Assembly: GCA_020060765.1 (NCBI GenBank)
Contig: JAGUZQ010000034.1
Location: 99,015-163,014, forward strand
Direction of reading: 5' to 3'
Source: Planctomycetota bacterium
Lineage (GTDB): Bacteria; Planctomycetota; SZUA-567
DNA: 64,000 bases
Shown here: in pieces, positions 52,037 through 64,000 of the stretch
Numbering within the stretch: position 1 is the first letter of the stretch
Layout of the letters: every line of letters starts with the position of its first letter
Notes under the pieces: model-generated
What the model saw: the letters and a program-made list of their open reading frames with translations, nothing else
Database searches by the model: none
Told to the model about the DNA's origin: nothing
Position numbers and translations under genes: made by a program

Positions 52037-53866
52037 ATGAGCATCAAGACTGACATAATAATCATCGGCGGCGGTCATGCGGGCTGCGAGGCGGCGCTGG
52101 CGGCGGCGCGGCTGGGGTGCGAGGCGCTGCTTATTACCATGTCGCTGGACACGGTGGCGCAGATGTCGTGCAACCCGGCGATAGGCGGCCTCGCCAAGGG
52201 GCAGCTCGTGCGCGAGATCGACGCGCTCGGGGGAGCGATGGCGCTTGCCACTGACGCGACGGGGATACAATTCCGCATCCTGAACTCGTCCAAGGGCGCG
52301 GCGGTGCAAAGTCCGCGCGCTCAAGCCGACAAATGGGACTACCAGCACTGGATGAAACACTATCTGGAGAAAGCGCCGCGCGTCAGCCTGTTGCAGGATC
52401 GCGTTATCGAAATCGTGGCCGAGGGCGGCGCGGTGGTCGGCGTACGTACGGCGATAGGGTTGGAAATTCCGTGCCAGGCGGTCGTGGTCTGCACCGGCAC
52501 CTTCCCGCGCGGCAAGACTCATATCGGTTCGCACCAGGCCGAAGGCGGCAGGTTCGGCGAACCGGCGGCGCGCGAGATTTCCGGCAGTCTGGAAAAACTG
52601 GGGCTCCCGCTCTTGCGCCTCAAGACCGGCACCTGTCCCCGGGTAAAAGCAGGTTCGATTGATTTTTCCCATCTCACCATTCAACACGGCGACGAAAAAC
52701 CGCAGCCGTTCAGTTTTCTGACAAATGATTTGCAGGTCGAGCAACTGCCTTGTCACACGACCCATACCACCGGACAGACCCATGCCATTGTGCGCGCGGT
52801 GTTGAAAGACGCGCCGCTTTTTTCCGGGCAGATCCAGGGCGTGGGGCCGCGTTATTGCCCGTCGTTTGAATTGAAATTGGTGCGTTTTCCCGACAAGGAA
52901 CGGCACCTCATCCATATCGAACCGGAAGGCCGCCACACCGAGGAAATGTATCTGAACGGATTGGCAACCAGCCTCGACACCGAGACGCAGGAAAAGATGT
53001 TGCGCTCGATTCCGGGGCTGGAAGAGTCGGTCATCACGCGTTACGGCTACGCGGTCGAGTATGACGCGATCAATTCCCGCGCGCTGCGCGACACGCTGGA
53101 GGTGAAGACGGTGGAGCGGCTGTATTGCGCCGGGCAGATGAACGGAACTTCCGGCTACGAAGAAGCGGCGGCGCAGGGGATTTACGCCGGGATCAACGCG
53201 GCTTTGAAAGTGCAAAGCCGCCCGCCGTTCCGGCTCGACCGCAGCCAGGCGTATATCGGCGTGCTGATCGATGACCTCGTGACGCGCGGCACTGACGAAC
53301 CTTACCGCCTCTTCACCAGCCGCGCGGAACACCGGCTGATCCTGCGGCACGACAACGCCGACCTCCGCCTGACGCCGCTGGCGCGGGAGCTGGGACTGGT
53401 TGACGCAAACCGTTATGATCGGGTGATGGAAATCAAACGGGAAATTGAAGAGGCGCGGAAGTATCTTGACTCGGTTTTTCACGAAGGAAAATCGCTGGCC
53501 ATGCAATTACGCAACCCGGAAATTTCGTGGCAGGATATTCTCGCCTTCGAGCAACAACAGGCAGGCGAAGACGCGCGGCTGGGGAAAATCTCTGCCCGCG
53601 CGGCTGAACAGATCGAGATCGAAACCCGCTACGACGGTTATATCAAACGCCAGCAGGGGCAGATCGCGAAAATGGCCAAGTCGGAAAACGTGCGCATCCC
53701 CGACGGGTTCGACTACCTGGCGATTTCCGGCTTGCGCAACGAAGCGCGGGAAAAACTCTCGCACATCCGCCCGGAAACCCTGGGGCAGGCGGGAAATATC
53801 AGCGGCGTTTCGCCCTCCGACCTGGCATTGCTGGCGGTGCGCCTTAAACGGCGCAAAGAAAAATAA
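52037..53866 (+). CDS. mnmG: tRNA uridine-5-carboxymethylaminomethyl(34) synthesis enzyme
   Basis: This 609-residue flavoprotein (GidA) modifies U34 of certain tRNAs together with MnmE. FAD binding is shown by IIIGGGHAGCEAALAAARLG. MSCNPAIGGLAKGQLVREID, RILNSSKGAAVQSPRAQADK, VVVCTGTFPRG, LKTGTCPRV, INGTSGYEEAAAQG-type NGTSGYEEAAAQGIYAGINA and RLFTSRAEHRLILRHDNAD are family signatures. Length is normal. No mnmE gene is in the window. Confidence 0.97.
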   Translation: MSIKTDIIIIGGGHAGCEAALAAARLGCEALLITMSLDTVAQMSCNPAIGGLAKGQLVREIDALGGAMALATDATGIQFRILNSSKGAAVQSPRAQADKWDYQHWMKHYLEKAPRVSLLQDRVIEIVAEGGAVVGVRTAIGLEIPCQAVVVCTGTFPRGKTHIGSHQAEGGRFGEPAAREISGSLEKLGLPLLRLKTGTCPRVKAGSIDFSHLTIQHGDEKPQPFSFLTNDLQVEQLPCHTTHTTGQTHAIVRAVLKDAPLFSGQIQGVGPRYCPSFELKLVRFPDKERHLIHIEPEGRHTEEMYLNGLATSLDTETQEKMLRSIPGLEESVITRYGYAVEYDAINSRALRDTLEVKTVERLYCAGQMNGTSGYEEAAAQGIYAGINAALKVQSRPPFRLDRSQAYIGVLIDDLVTRGTDEPYRLFTSRAEHRLILRHDNADLRLTPLARELGLVDANRYDRVMEIKREIEEARKYLDSVFHEGKSLAMQLRNPEISWQDILAFEQQQAGEDARLGKISARAAEQIEIETRYDGYIKRQQGQIAKMAKSENVRIPDGFDYLAISGLRNEAREKLSHIRPETLGQAGNISGVSPSDLALLAVRLKRRKEK

Positions 53867-53940
53867 TTTCAATTTTAAGAGAAAGGATTCCAGGCTTTCC
53901 CGCAAGTAGCGGCTGATGCTTTCGGGAGTCTGCAAACCTG

Positions 53941-55446
53941 ATGAAACCTTTCCTCTGTCTTTTGCTGACAGCTATCGCGTGTATTAACGCCGTCGCGGCG
54001 GAAGGCGAGGCGCGTATTGCTTACGCCGTCGTCGTCTTGTGCGATAATCAAAACCAGGGCATAGCGCCGGTTCCGGCTGAGCTCGGTAACGGTCAGCAGC
54101 CGCAGGCCAATCTGTACTGGGGCGCGCTGTATGGCGTGAAAACTTTTTTCCGGCAACATCCTGACTGGCGGGAGGAAAAGCAATTTTCCCCCGCGCCGGT
54201 TGCGCCGGTGCTGGCGCGGGCGGTGTTCAGGCATGGCAATCTGATTCTTGTGGCCGATGCCTACGACGGCAAATACATGCGGCAGGGGTTGAGGGCTTTT
54301 TTGAATTACGAACCGTCACCGATTGTCAGCCTCGCCGACGGTTTGTCGCTGAACCTGAACGATGCGGCGGTGCGGATTTTTGTGGGCCATAACGGATTGA
54401 TGGATGCGCGCCTGCCGCTGGAAAAATCGGATTTGAAAAATGTCGCCTGCATGGCGCTTTGCTGTAAGAGCGAAGCGTATTTCCAGCCCTACCTGCAAGC
54501 GGCGGGCGCGAAGGGGATTCTGCTTACCACCAACCTGATGGCGCCGGAAGCGTATACGCTCGAAGCCGCGTTCTCCGCCTGGAGCGAAGGAAAGACCGGC
54601 GCGCAAATCCGCACTGCCGCCGCGCAGGCTTACGCGAAATATCAGAAATGCAATCTATCCGCCGCGCAAAACCTGTTCGCCGGTGACGATCCGGTTAAAG
54701 TTGACAACGGCGGCGGGCTGCGATTGATTTCTTCTTTATCCTGCCCGGCGGGATATGAAAGAATAGCGGTGCCGGAAAATTCGTTCGCCGCTTACATGCG
54801 GGCATTGCCGCTGAAGCCGACGGGATCGCCGGTGTTGTCCTGGGACGGGAGAATCGTCTACAAAGGAAGCGAAGTGATGGGCGTGGTCGACTGGCCTCTG
54901 CCGTCGAAGGTGCAGCAATGCGCGGATGTCGCCATCAAGCTGCATGCGGAATATTCCTCTATCCATGATAAAAGCAAAATCCATTACCGGTCATTGAGCG
55001 GGCAGGAGATATCGTATCTGAACTGGCTGGGCGGCGTTTACGGTTTGAACCGGCAGGGGACGGAAATTGTTTTCCATCCCTCCCGTTCACGCAAGTCAGA
55101 CACCAGAAACGAATTGGAAAAATATCTGCACTTTGTCATGCTCTACGCCAACAGCTCCTCGCTCGCGCGCGATCTGCCGAAAGTCGCGGAAAAGGACTTG
55201 TTGCCGGGAGACCTGTATATCCAGCCCGACCCCAGCGGCCGGGGCGGCATCGGCCATGTCTCAATCATTGTAGACAGTTGCCGGAATCAGCTTGGCGAGA
55301 TGCAGTATCTGCTGGCATACGGCTGGACACCGGCGCAGGATTTCATGCTGGCCTTGCCGCGGCCCGTAAACTGGTTCAGGTTGCAGGAAATAAAGGATAT
55401 GCTGGCGGCGTTTGGCAAGGGGAATTTTCAGCGGTTTGATTATTGA
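53941..55446 (+). CDS. Secreted two-domain protein: caspase-like region plus DUF4846-like domain
   Basis: This 501-residue protein has a signal peptide (MKPFLCLLLTAIACINAVAA). The first domain (about 25-260) has VVVLCDNQNQGIAPVPAELG and ANLYWGALYGVKTFF, then FVGHNGLMD and VACMALCCKSEAYF, a His and a Cys spaced as in caspase/clostripain-like peptidases. The second (about 275-501) begins VPENSFAAYMRALPLKPTG and has QCADVAIKLHAEYSSIHDKS and GDLYIQPDPSGRGGIGHVSI, resembling DUF4846. The dyad is a candidate, not established. Convergent with the NifA-like gene; only 2 bases separate the stops. Confidence 0.68.
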   Translation: MKPFLCLLLTAIACINAVAAEGEARIAYAVVVLCDNQNQGIAPVPAELGNGQQPQANLYWGALYGVKTFFRQHPDWREEKQFSPAPVAPVLARAVFRHGNLILVADAYDGKYMRQGLRAFLNYEPSPIVSLADGLSLNLNDAAVRIFVGHNGLMDARLPLEKSDLKNVACMALCCKSEAYFQPYLQAAGAKGILLTTNLMAPEAYTLEAAFSAWSEGKTGAQIRTAAAQAYAKYQKCNLSAAQNLFAGDDPVKVDNGGGLRLISSLSCPAGYERIAVPENSFAAYMRALPLKPTGSPVLSWDGRIVYKGSEVMGVVDWPLPSKVQQCADVAIKLHAEYSSIHDKSKIHYRSLSGQEISYLNWLGGVYGLNRQGTEIVFHPSRSRKSDTRNELEKYLHFVMLYANSSSLARDLPKVAEKDLLPGDLYIQPDPSGRGGIGHVSIIVDSCRNQLGEMQYLLAYGWTPAQDFMLALPRPVNWFRLQEIKDMLAAFGKGNFQRFDY

Positions 55447-55448
55447 CT

Positions 55449-57005
55449 TCACGCTCCCCGGAAGCGCTTGTAGTCGATGTCGTATTTTTTCAGGCGCAGG
55501 CCGATGATACGTTCGGTGATGCCCAGCGTTTTGGCCGCGAGAGTGGCGTTGCCGCGCGCGCTTTTCATCGCTTCCACAATCATTTCGCGTTCGAGATTGT
55601 CCACCGCCTCGGCCAGGGTCGCGGTCAGTTTCGTGTCGCTTTCCTCGGCGGTCTGCAGCGTCGGCGGCAGGTGGTGGCCGTGGATTACGTGGTCGGTCGT
55701 GAGCAGGGTCGCCCGTTCGATGCAGTTCTCCAGTTCCCGCACGTTCCCCGGCCAGTGATAGGCCATCATCATGTCGATAGCCGGGGTGCTGATCCGGCGC
55801 ACGTCCTTGCCTGAAGCCCGGGCGTATTTCTGCACAAAAAAATCGGCCAATAACAGAATATCGCTTTTGCGTTGGCGCAGACCCGGCAGGTGGATGGGGA
55901 AGACGTTCAGGCGGTAATACAAGTCTTCGCGGAATTTTCCCTGCGCGACCAGTTCCTCCAGGTCGCGGTTGGTGGCGGCGAGGATGCGTACGTCCGCGCG
56001 GATAGTTTTGACTCCGCCCACCCGCTCGAATTCGCGCTCCTGCAGAACCCTGAGCAGCTTGACCTGCGTAGTGGGGGAAAAGTCGCCGACTTCGTCCAGA
56101 AAGATCGTGCCGCCTTCCGCAAGCTCGAACCTGCCTTTTTTCTGCGCCAGCGCGCCGGTGAAGGCGCCTTTTTCGTGGCCGAACAGTTCCGCCTCCAGAA
56201 TCGTCTCCGGCAGGGCGGCGCAGTTTACTTTTATATAAGGCTTGCCGCTGCGGTTGCTGTTGTGATGGATGGCGTGCGCGGCCAGTTCCTTGCCGGTGCC
56301 GCTTTCGCCGCGGATCAGCACGGTCGCGCCGCTGTTGGCGACCTGGGCGATCAGGTCGTACACCGCCTGCATGGGCTGGGAATTGCCGATGATGTTGTCG
56401 GGGCGGAAACGCTCGCGCAGTTCGTCCTGCAAACGCTCGTTCTCCGCCAGAAGCTGACGCCGCTCCTGTTCCACCGCCTGCCGCAGGCGCATCGCCTGCG
56501 CGAAGAGGGCGGCGGTTACCGACAACATGCGCGCCTCGCGTTCCAGGTCGGCGGCGGGGTCATACACGAGATCTGCGGCCAACGCGCCCACCACTTCCTG
56601 ATCGGCCAGGATCGGCACGCAGATAAAGGAAGCGTCGGCGTCGCCTGACCGCCGGTGCGCGCCGGTGCGGTCGAGATAAAGCGGCTCCTTCGAGACGCGG
56701 GGCACTGTCATCGGCGCGCCCGAGGCAATGACTTTCCCCACCACCCCTTCGCCGCTGACATAAAAAGCGCGTTCTCGCTCGGCCTGGGTCAGGCCGACGG
56801 CGGCGCTGAGGGTGAGGTCGCCGCTCTGCCGGTTATGCAGCACCAGAACCATATGCCGCAAACCGGAACGCTCGCGCAGCAAGGCCAACACCGAGGGGGC
56901 GACTTCCAGGAAATCGTTTTTGTTATTGAGTAACTGGCTGACGTCGTATAATAAGGCAAGGTCGTTACTCTGATCCCGCTTCGCGACGGTTTCTTTTTCA
57001 GGCAT
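55449..57005 (-). CDS. NifA-like sigma-54-dependent activator
   Basis: This 518-residue enhancer-binding protein has an N-terminal GAF domain (about 18-170), an AAA+ domain (about 205-440) and a C-terminal Fis helix-turn-helix (about 470-515). The AAA+ part has the P-loop [15 protein letters not shown], the sigma-54 contact GAFTGA in [17 protein letters not shown], and [20 protein letters not shown]. The end [20 protein letters not shown] then [11 protein letters not shown] strongly resembles NifA/AnfA. No nif gene is in the window; its target could be far away. The ATG follows GGAG. Confidence 0.93.
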   Translation of the reverse strand: MPEKETVAKRDQSNDLALLYDVSQLLNNKNDFLEVAPSVLALLRERSGLRHMVLVLHNRQSGDLTLSAAVGLTQAERERAFYVSGEGVVGKVIASGAPMTVPRVSKEPLYLDRTGAHRRSGDADASFICVPILADQEVVGALAADLVYDPAADLEREARMLSVTAALFAQAMRLRQAVEQERRQLLAENERLQDELRERFRPDNIIGNSQPMQAVYDLIAQVANSGATVLIRGESGTGKELAAHAIHHNSNRSGKPYIKVNCAALPETILEAELFGHEKGAFTGALAQKKGRFELAEGGTIFLDEVGDFSPTTQVKLLRVLQEREFERVGGVKTIRADVRILAATNRDLEELVAQGKFREDLYYRLNVFPIHLPGLRQRKSDILLLADFFVQKYARASGKDVRRISTPAIDMMMAYHWPGNVRELENCIERATLLTTDHVIHGHHLPPTLQTAEESDTKLTATLAEAVDNLEREMIVEAMKSARGNATLAAKTLGITERIIGLRLKKYDIDYKRFRGA

Positions 57006-57045
57006 CTAGGCAACTCCAGCAAGCAGACATTAAAGCTACCAAAAT

Positions 57046-57073
57046 GTATTAATTTATGCAAGGGCGCAATCAA
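57046..57073 (-). promoter_or_regulatory. Candidate promoter of the NifA-like gene
   Basis: On the minus strand TTGATT (57073-57068) and TAATAC (57051-57046) are 16 bases apart, about 40 bases before the start at 57005. A housekeeping promoter for a sigma-54 activator would be usual. Confidence 0.45.
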
Positions 57074-57132
57074 TGGGAGGCAAACATATTTTTTACATTT
57101 TGATCTAATTTGGAAAAATCGCCACTCCGGAT

Positions 57133-60337
<3,205 letters not shown>

Positions 60338-60355
60338 CTTACAGGTTGGGAAAAC

Positions 60356-61513
60356 TCAGGAGCCCGCTACCGGTGGCAACCGGTGGCGGGCTTTTATCCA
60401 CAGCCACAACAGAGCCAGCGAACAGAGCAGAAACATCGCCGTCGGCAGGATCAGGCCAAATGGATTGCCGTTGCCCCCGGTTGCGGCCTGCAAAAGTTTC
60501 CCCGCGATTTTTTCCTGGGCTTGCTGGTCGGGATAAGCTTCGATAAGGGTTGCGCCATCGGTTGCGCCGCCGATGTCAGACAGATCGGCGCAGACGAGAA
60601 ACCGTTCCGCCGCCACTTTTTTCGCAATCCCTGCGTAAGCATTTCCCTTGGCCGGATCGGCGGCATAGAGCGGCGGAGTGGCGAGGACAATTTTTTTGGG
60701 CGGATTTTCGCGCGAATCGTAAACCGCCGCCAGCGCGTGCAGCGCCAGGTAATATTCTTCCAGCGGCGTGCCGACGCTCACGTCTTCGGTGCCAGGAACC
60801 ACCACGACGGCTCCGCCTTCATTTTCAGATGTCATCGCTTTCTGCAGCAGCGAGAAAACAGGTGTGGGGCTTTTATCGCAAAGCGTTGATCTGAACTCGC
60901 TGAATTTTTCCGCGGCGATTTTTCGCAGGTTCTCCGCGTAAATTCCCCCGCCCAGGGAATCCCCGACCAGCAGTAATTTACGTTTGCTTGTTTCCGCAAA
61001 GATGTTTTCCAGGGATTTCAGCGGCGCCCACCGACGTGACCTGGATTCATCCGGGCGGGGAATTCTGAAAATTACCCTGTGTCCTTTTCCATCGACGAAA
61101 TGATCGAGCGCGAGACGCAGATTTTTCGGCGCATGGCAGATGTCGTAAATTACCGCGCCCGCCGAAGCAGACTTCGCTCCCGTCGCTGTCACCTCGAAAG
61201 CCAACTCCTCTCCGGGCGAGACCTGGGAAAAGTTCAGCAGAAAATACGCCTGCGCGGAACGGTCGGAATAGGGGGGGACGGCTACTGTCGCCTGTCCCAG
61301 TTTTCCCGCCGAAACTTGCGCCGACAAATTTTCTTCCGCCTTTTTTTCATTCCCCGGGCGTTCGCGATTTATACTCACGTCCACGAACAGCGACACGCGG
61401 TCATCGGCGAAGACGAAATTCGGCAGCCCGTCCAAAGACAGGCGCAGTTCCTCCGCCGCGAACATGGGGAATGACGTAAATATTGCTAGCGCCAACAGGT
61501 TTATCTTTCTCAT
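60356..61513 (-). CDS. Secreted SGNH-hydrolase-like protein with degenerate motifs
   Basis: This 385-residue protein has a signal peptide (MRKINLLALAIFTSFPMFAA) and one C-terminal membrane helix (ILPTAMFLLCSLALLWLWI). The first ~110 residues are a beta domain. The middle resembles SGNH/GDSL hydrolases: KLLLVGDSLGGG has the Ser. The block III position reads PGTEDVS (Glu instead of Asn) and the block V region reads EAYPDQQA where D-x-x-H-P is expected, so the His seems lost. It may be inactive, or the alignment may be wrong. It overlaps the GT2 gene by ATGA. Confidence 0.68.
   Translation of the reverse strand: MRKINLLALAIFTSFPMFAAEELRLSLDGLPNFVFADDRVSLFVDVSINRERPGNEKKAEENLSAQVSAGKLGQATVAVPPYSDRSAQAYFLLNFSQVSPGEELAFEVTATGAKSASAGAVIYDICHAPKNLRLALDHFVDGKGHRVIFRIPRPDESRSRRWAPLKSLENIFAETSKRKLLLVGDSLGGGIYAENLRKIAAEKFSEFRSTLCDKSPTPVFSLLQKAMTSENEGGAVVVVPGTEDVSVGTPLEEYYLALHALAAVYDSRENPPKKIVLATPPLYAADPAKGNAYAGIAKKVAAERFLVCADLSDIGGATDGATLIEAYPDQQAQEKIAGKLLQAATGGNGNPFGLILPTAMFLLCSLALLWLWIKARHRLPPVAGS
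60362..60396 (+). terminator. Rho-independent terminator of the beta-galactosidase gene
   Basis: GCCCGCTACCGGT (60362-60374) pairs with ACCGGTGGCGGGC (60379-60391), one mismatch in 13 with a GGCA loop, followed by TTTT. It starts 24 bases after the stop. It overlaps the last codons of the convergent SGNH-like gene. Confidence 0.8.
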
Positions 61514-63027
61514 TTCGCCACCGTAGTTTGTTGCGTTTCATGCGTCAACCCGTGCGTGGTTTTCTCCCAGTAGAACGGGCGCGAGAACAATTGCAGGAAA
61601 CCTTTCCACGCTGCCACCGAAATCAGAACCCAGTACAACGGGCTGATGATTGCCTCCGGCAACAGCCGCCACAAGCGCCGCCGCACGCACGCGATTATAT
61701 TTATAAGAATGAAAATGAAATTAGACGCGAATAACACCACCGCCACGCCCCAGAAAATCCACGACAAAAACGACCACGTCGTCAGCGGCGCGCCGGGCAG
61801 GTCGGAGACGCGGTCGTGATAGCGCATCTGCCACGCCGTCCAATTTAACCCCGCCGCTTCTCCCCCGGCAAGAATCGCGTAAACCAGGCCTATCACCCAG
61901 AAAAAGGGATTAAGCAACAGCGTAACCGACAGGCCGCCGACAGTCAGCAGGAAACTGGCAAAGCCGAACCAGCCGAGGTCGCGCGAAGTGTGGCCGTTGC
62001 TGCGGGCATGGACGAAATGCGTCTGCACGTAGCCCTTTACCCAGCGCGAACGTTGACGCAGCCAGTTGCCGACGTGGGAGTTAGCCTCCTCCCACGTCAC
62101 CGAATCCAGCACCTTGGTGCGGAGTTGGCGCCGGTGCAGGCGGATGCCGAGATCGCAGTCTTCCGTCAGGTTGAACGGATCCCAGCCGCCGATTTCCTTC
62201 AGTATCTCCGCGCGGAAATGATTGCTCGTCCCACCCAGCGGAATCGGCGCGCCCAGTTTGTGCAGCCCCGGCAAAAACAGGTCGAACCAGGCGGTATATT
62301 CCAGCGCGAACCATTTTGTCAGCAGATTTTGGTCAGGGTTATAGTAATTAAGTTTCGCCTGGATGCACGCCACCTTTTCGTCGCACAGGTGGCGGAAAGC
62401 GTAAACCGCTTTTTTCAACTGATCAGGTTCGGGGCGGTCTTCCGCATCGTAGATGACGACAAACTCGCCGCGCGCCTTCAGCAAGCCGTGGTTGCACGCT
62501 TTCGGTTTGGTTTTGGGCATTGCGTGCGGCACGACAATCACTTCCACGCATTCCGGCAACTCGATCTGCGCGCAGAGACGCACCGTCGCCTCGTCGTCTT
62601 CCTCCAGCAGCAGTTTCACGTCGAGTCTGTCCAGCGGATAATCGAACGACGTCACCGCCCGCACCACTTTTTCCGCGACTTCCTTTTCCTTGTATAATGG
62701 AATCAGAATCGTGTACACCGGCAACTCGTCTTCGTTCAACGTCGCCAGTTGCTCCGGGGTAATGCGCATATCCGGGCGGAACAGCACCGACAGAAAAACC
62801 GTCAGCAGTTTATAGCCGATCACGGCGAAATAAAATCCGGACGCCGCGAACATCGCCCCGGCCAGGAATATTTTCCAGTCGTAACACGCCAGCAGAAACA
62901 GCAGCGCCAGCAGAAACTGATAACGCAGGTATTGCGGAAAAGTCAGCGTCGTCGCCGCGCAGGCGGTGCCGTGCTGTTCCATGAACGCGCGGACAGTGGG
63001 ATCGTTTTTCAAAGTCGGCTGTTGCAT
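61510..63027 (-). CDS. Membrane glycosyltransferase family 2 (cellulose-synthase-like)
   Basis: This 505-residue processive-type GT2 has N-terminal helices (about 30-85), a cytosolic catalytic domain (about 100-330) and C-terminal helices. Motifs are YTILIPLYKEKEVAEKVV, LLLEEDDEATV, VVIYDAEDRPEPDQLKKAV (D-x-D), NLTEDCDLGIRLH (TED) and LRQRSRWVKGYVQT (QxxRW). This is the set for UDP- or GDP-sugar polymerisation into an exported glycan. It begins 1 base after the mutS stop and overlaps the SGNH-like gene, so all three are co-transcribed. Confidence 0.92.
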   Translation of the reverse strand: MQQPTLKNDPTVRAFMEQHGTACAATTLTFPQYLRYQFLLALLFLLACYDWKIFLAGAMFAASGFYFAVIGYKLLTVFLSVLFRPDMRITPEQLATLNEDELPVYTILIPLYKEKEVAEKVVRAVTSFDYPLDRLDVKLLLEEDDEATVRLCAQIELPECVEVIVVPHAMPKTKPKACNHGLLKARGEFVVIYDAEDRPEPDQLKKAVYAFRHLCDEKVACIQAKLNYYNPDQNLLTKWFALEYTAWFDLFLPGLHKLGAPIPLGGTSNHFRAEILKEIGGWDPFNLTEDCDLGIRLHRRQLRTKVLDSVTWEEANSHVGNWLRQRSRWVKGYVQTHFVHARSNGHTSRDLGWFGFASFLLTVGGLSVTLLLNPFFWVIGLVYAILAGGEAAGLNWTAWQMRYHDRVSDLPGAPLTTWSFLSWIFWGVAVVLFASNFIFILINIIACVRRRLWRLLPEAIISPLYWVLISVAAWKGFLQLFSRPFYWEKTTHGLTHETQQTTVAK

Positions 63028-63028
63028 G

Positions 63029-64000
63029 TCAGATTCCCGCCTTTGCCTTGGCTACGATATCCTGCAAGCGCTGGTGCGCTTCCAGCGGCGAGAGGCGGTC
63101 GGTGTCGATGGTGGCGATTTCGGTCAGCAGTTCGCCCGCGTCCACCTTGCGCGGCGCAAACAGGTCAAGCTGCACCTCCCGTGCGGCGGCGCGCAGAACT
63201 TCGCCCCGCTCCAGATACGACCAGTCACGTTCCGTTGCCTGTCCTTCCAGGCCGGTCAGGATTTCCGTCGCCCGCTCCACCACGCCCGGCGGCAATCCCG
63301 CCAGCCGGGCGACTTGAATACCGTAGGAGCGGTCGCAACTGCCGGGCTGGATTTTTCTCAGGAATATCACTTCCCCGCCCCAGTCCCGCACCGCGACATT
63401 ATAATTCGCCGCCCGTTCCAGCACCGTGCCCAGTTCCGCCAGCTCGTGGTAATGCGTTGCGAACAGCGTCCGCGCGCCGACTACCTTGTGCAGATATTCT
63501 GTAATCGCCCACGCCAGCGACACGCCGTCGAAAGTGCTGGTGCCGCGCCCCACTTCATCGAGAATCACCAGGCTGCGTTCGGTGGCGTTGTTCAGAATAT
63601 TCGCCGTCTCGCTCATCTCAACCATGAAGGTGCTTTGCCCGCGCGCGAGGTCGTCGGCCGCGCCTACGCGGGTGAAGATACGATCAGTCAGCCCCACCAG
63701 CGCGCTTTCCGCCGGTATCGCCGCGCCCATGTGCGCCATGATTGTCAGCAGCGCCGCTTGCCGGATGTAGGTGCTTTTGCCCGCCATGTTGGGGCCGGTG
63801 ATGATAGCCACTCGCGAGGAATCGGGATCGAAAATAATGTCGTTGTCGATGAACTGGCCTTCCGGCAGCAGCGTTTCCAGCACGGGATGGCGACCCTTGA
63901 GGATGCGCGTCTCCAGCCCCGCGTGAAGCTCGGGCATGACGTAGCCGCGCGCGGAAGCGACGTCGGCCAGCGCCGCCAGCACGTCCAGCGCCGCCAGCGC
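63029..64000 (-). CDS. mutS: DNA mismatch repair protein MutS, N-terminal part outside window
   Basis: The visible 323 residues are the C-terminal part of MutS, the mismatch-recognition ATPase. The frame is open to the right edge and reads ALAALDVLAALADVA, typical of the internal helical domain, so the GTG at 63982 is not the start. The ATPase domain has IITGPNMAGKSTYIRQAALL, GQSTFMVEMSETANIL, ILDEVGRGTSTFDGVSLAWA and ATHYHELAEL. The tail has a helical dimerisation or clamp-binding segment (VQLDLFAPR is a beta-clamp-like QLDLF motif). It leads the operon with GT2 and SGNH-like genes. Confidence 0.97.
   Translation of the reverse strand, partial: ALAALDVLAALADVASARGYVMPELHAGLETRILKGRHPVLETLLPEGQFIDNDIIFDPDSSRVAIITGPNMAGKSTYIRQAALLTIMAHMGAAIPAESALVGLTDRIFTRVGAADDLARGQSTFMVEMSETANILNNATERSLVILDEVGRGTSTFDGVSLAWAITEYLHKVVGARTLFATHYHELAELGTVLERAANYNVAVRDWGGEVIFLRKIQPGSCDRSYGIQVARLAGLPPGVVERATEILTGLEGQATERDWSYLERGEVLRAAAREVQLDLFAPRKVDAGELLTEIATIDTDRLSPLEAHQRLQDIVAKAKAGI

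Noticed and set aside
51659..53506. 615-codon open frame on the minus strand
   Set aside because: It is fully antisense to mnmG and the plsC end, has no ribosome site and shows no family motifs; it comes from GC-rich codon bias.
55449..57005. Part of a nitrogen fixation cluster
   Set aside because: No nif structural or assembly gene is seen anywhere in the window.

Overview
The window is 64 kb of GC-rich bacterial chromosome with about 49 protein genes, two of them cut by the window ends. I see no rRNA, tRNA, CRISPR array, prophage or intact insertion sequence. The best guess at origin is the PVC superphylum, probably a Lentisphaerota/Victivallales-type bacterium. This is inference from gene style: a prepilin-like protein with an R-R-F-T-L-V-E-L-L start and a C-terminal H-K-G-G-M-N-W-L-F-A-D-Q-H motif, a GntR regulator fused to a sugar-binding-protein-like sensor, very large secreted carbohydrate proteins, a Gfo/Idh/MocA oxidoreductase, a PocR-AraC regulator beside an FAD oxidoreductase, and a kinase-TPR-FGE fusion. 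Most genes have clear Shine-Dalgarno sites, and GTG and TTG starts are common.

Layout. 1-7 kb (+): the end of a UbiB-type kinase, two lipoproteins, a large secreted protein, and a GH1-fold protein that lacks both catalytic glutamates. 7.2-12.1 kb (-): a housekeeping run, glmU-like, prs, rplY, pth, rpsF, ssb, rpsR, rplI. 12.5-14.2 kb (+): an iron-type alcohol dehydrogenase and a VTT membrane protein. 14.3-20.7 kb (-): a sugar-type operon of a 1139-residue secreted protein, a GntR/LacI-type regulator, a pseudopilin and a Gfo/Idh/MocA oxidoreductase, headed by a promoter with a palindromic operator on its -10. 21-35.5 kb (mostly -): a CPA2 antiporter, gcvH, secreted proteins and an esterase, a radical SAM/SPASM protein, rsmI, a DUF922 protease-like protein, aroA, an FAH-family enzyme, a large secreted protein, sppA and an AraC regulator. 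35.6-55.4 kb (mostly +): an FAD oxidoreductase, a zinc-ribbon/coiled-coil membrane protein, purF, a zeta-like kinase with a small overlapping partner, UPF0316, purM, purD, a TsaC-RpiB fusion, a receptor-like Ser/Thr kinase, cmk, plsC, mnmG and a two-domain secreted protein. 55.4-64 kb: a NifA-like sigma-54 activator divergent from a GH2 beta-galactosidase, then a mutS-GT2-SGNH operon (-).

The intergenic DNA is unusually rich in inverted repeats. There are elements whose ends are arrays of 7- or 8-base units facing each other (7.1, 12.4, 33.3 and 43.5 kb), a MITE-like element with 20-bp terminal repeats and TAA flanks (30.1 kb), a REP-plus-hairpin composite repeat (29.9 and 43.5 kb, partly at 50.5 kb), and a short palindrome that sits just after stop codons (23.3, 24.7 and 41.8 kb). 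These repeats, the GH1 pseudoenzyme and several fusion proteins are the most unusual content. Residue numbers, family calls and boundaries come from reading the sequence by eye; no database search was run.
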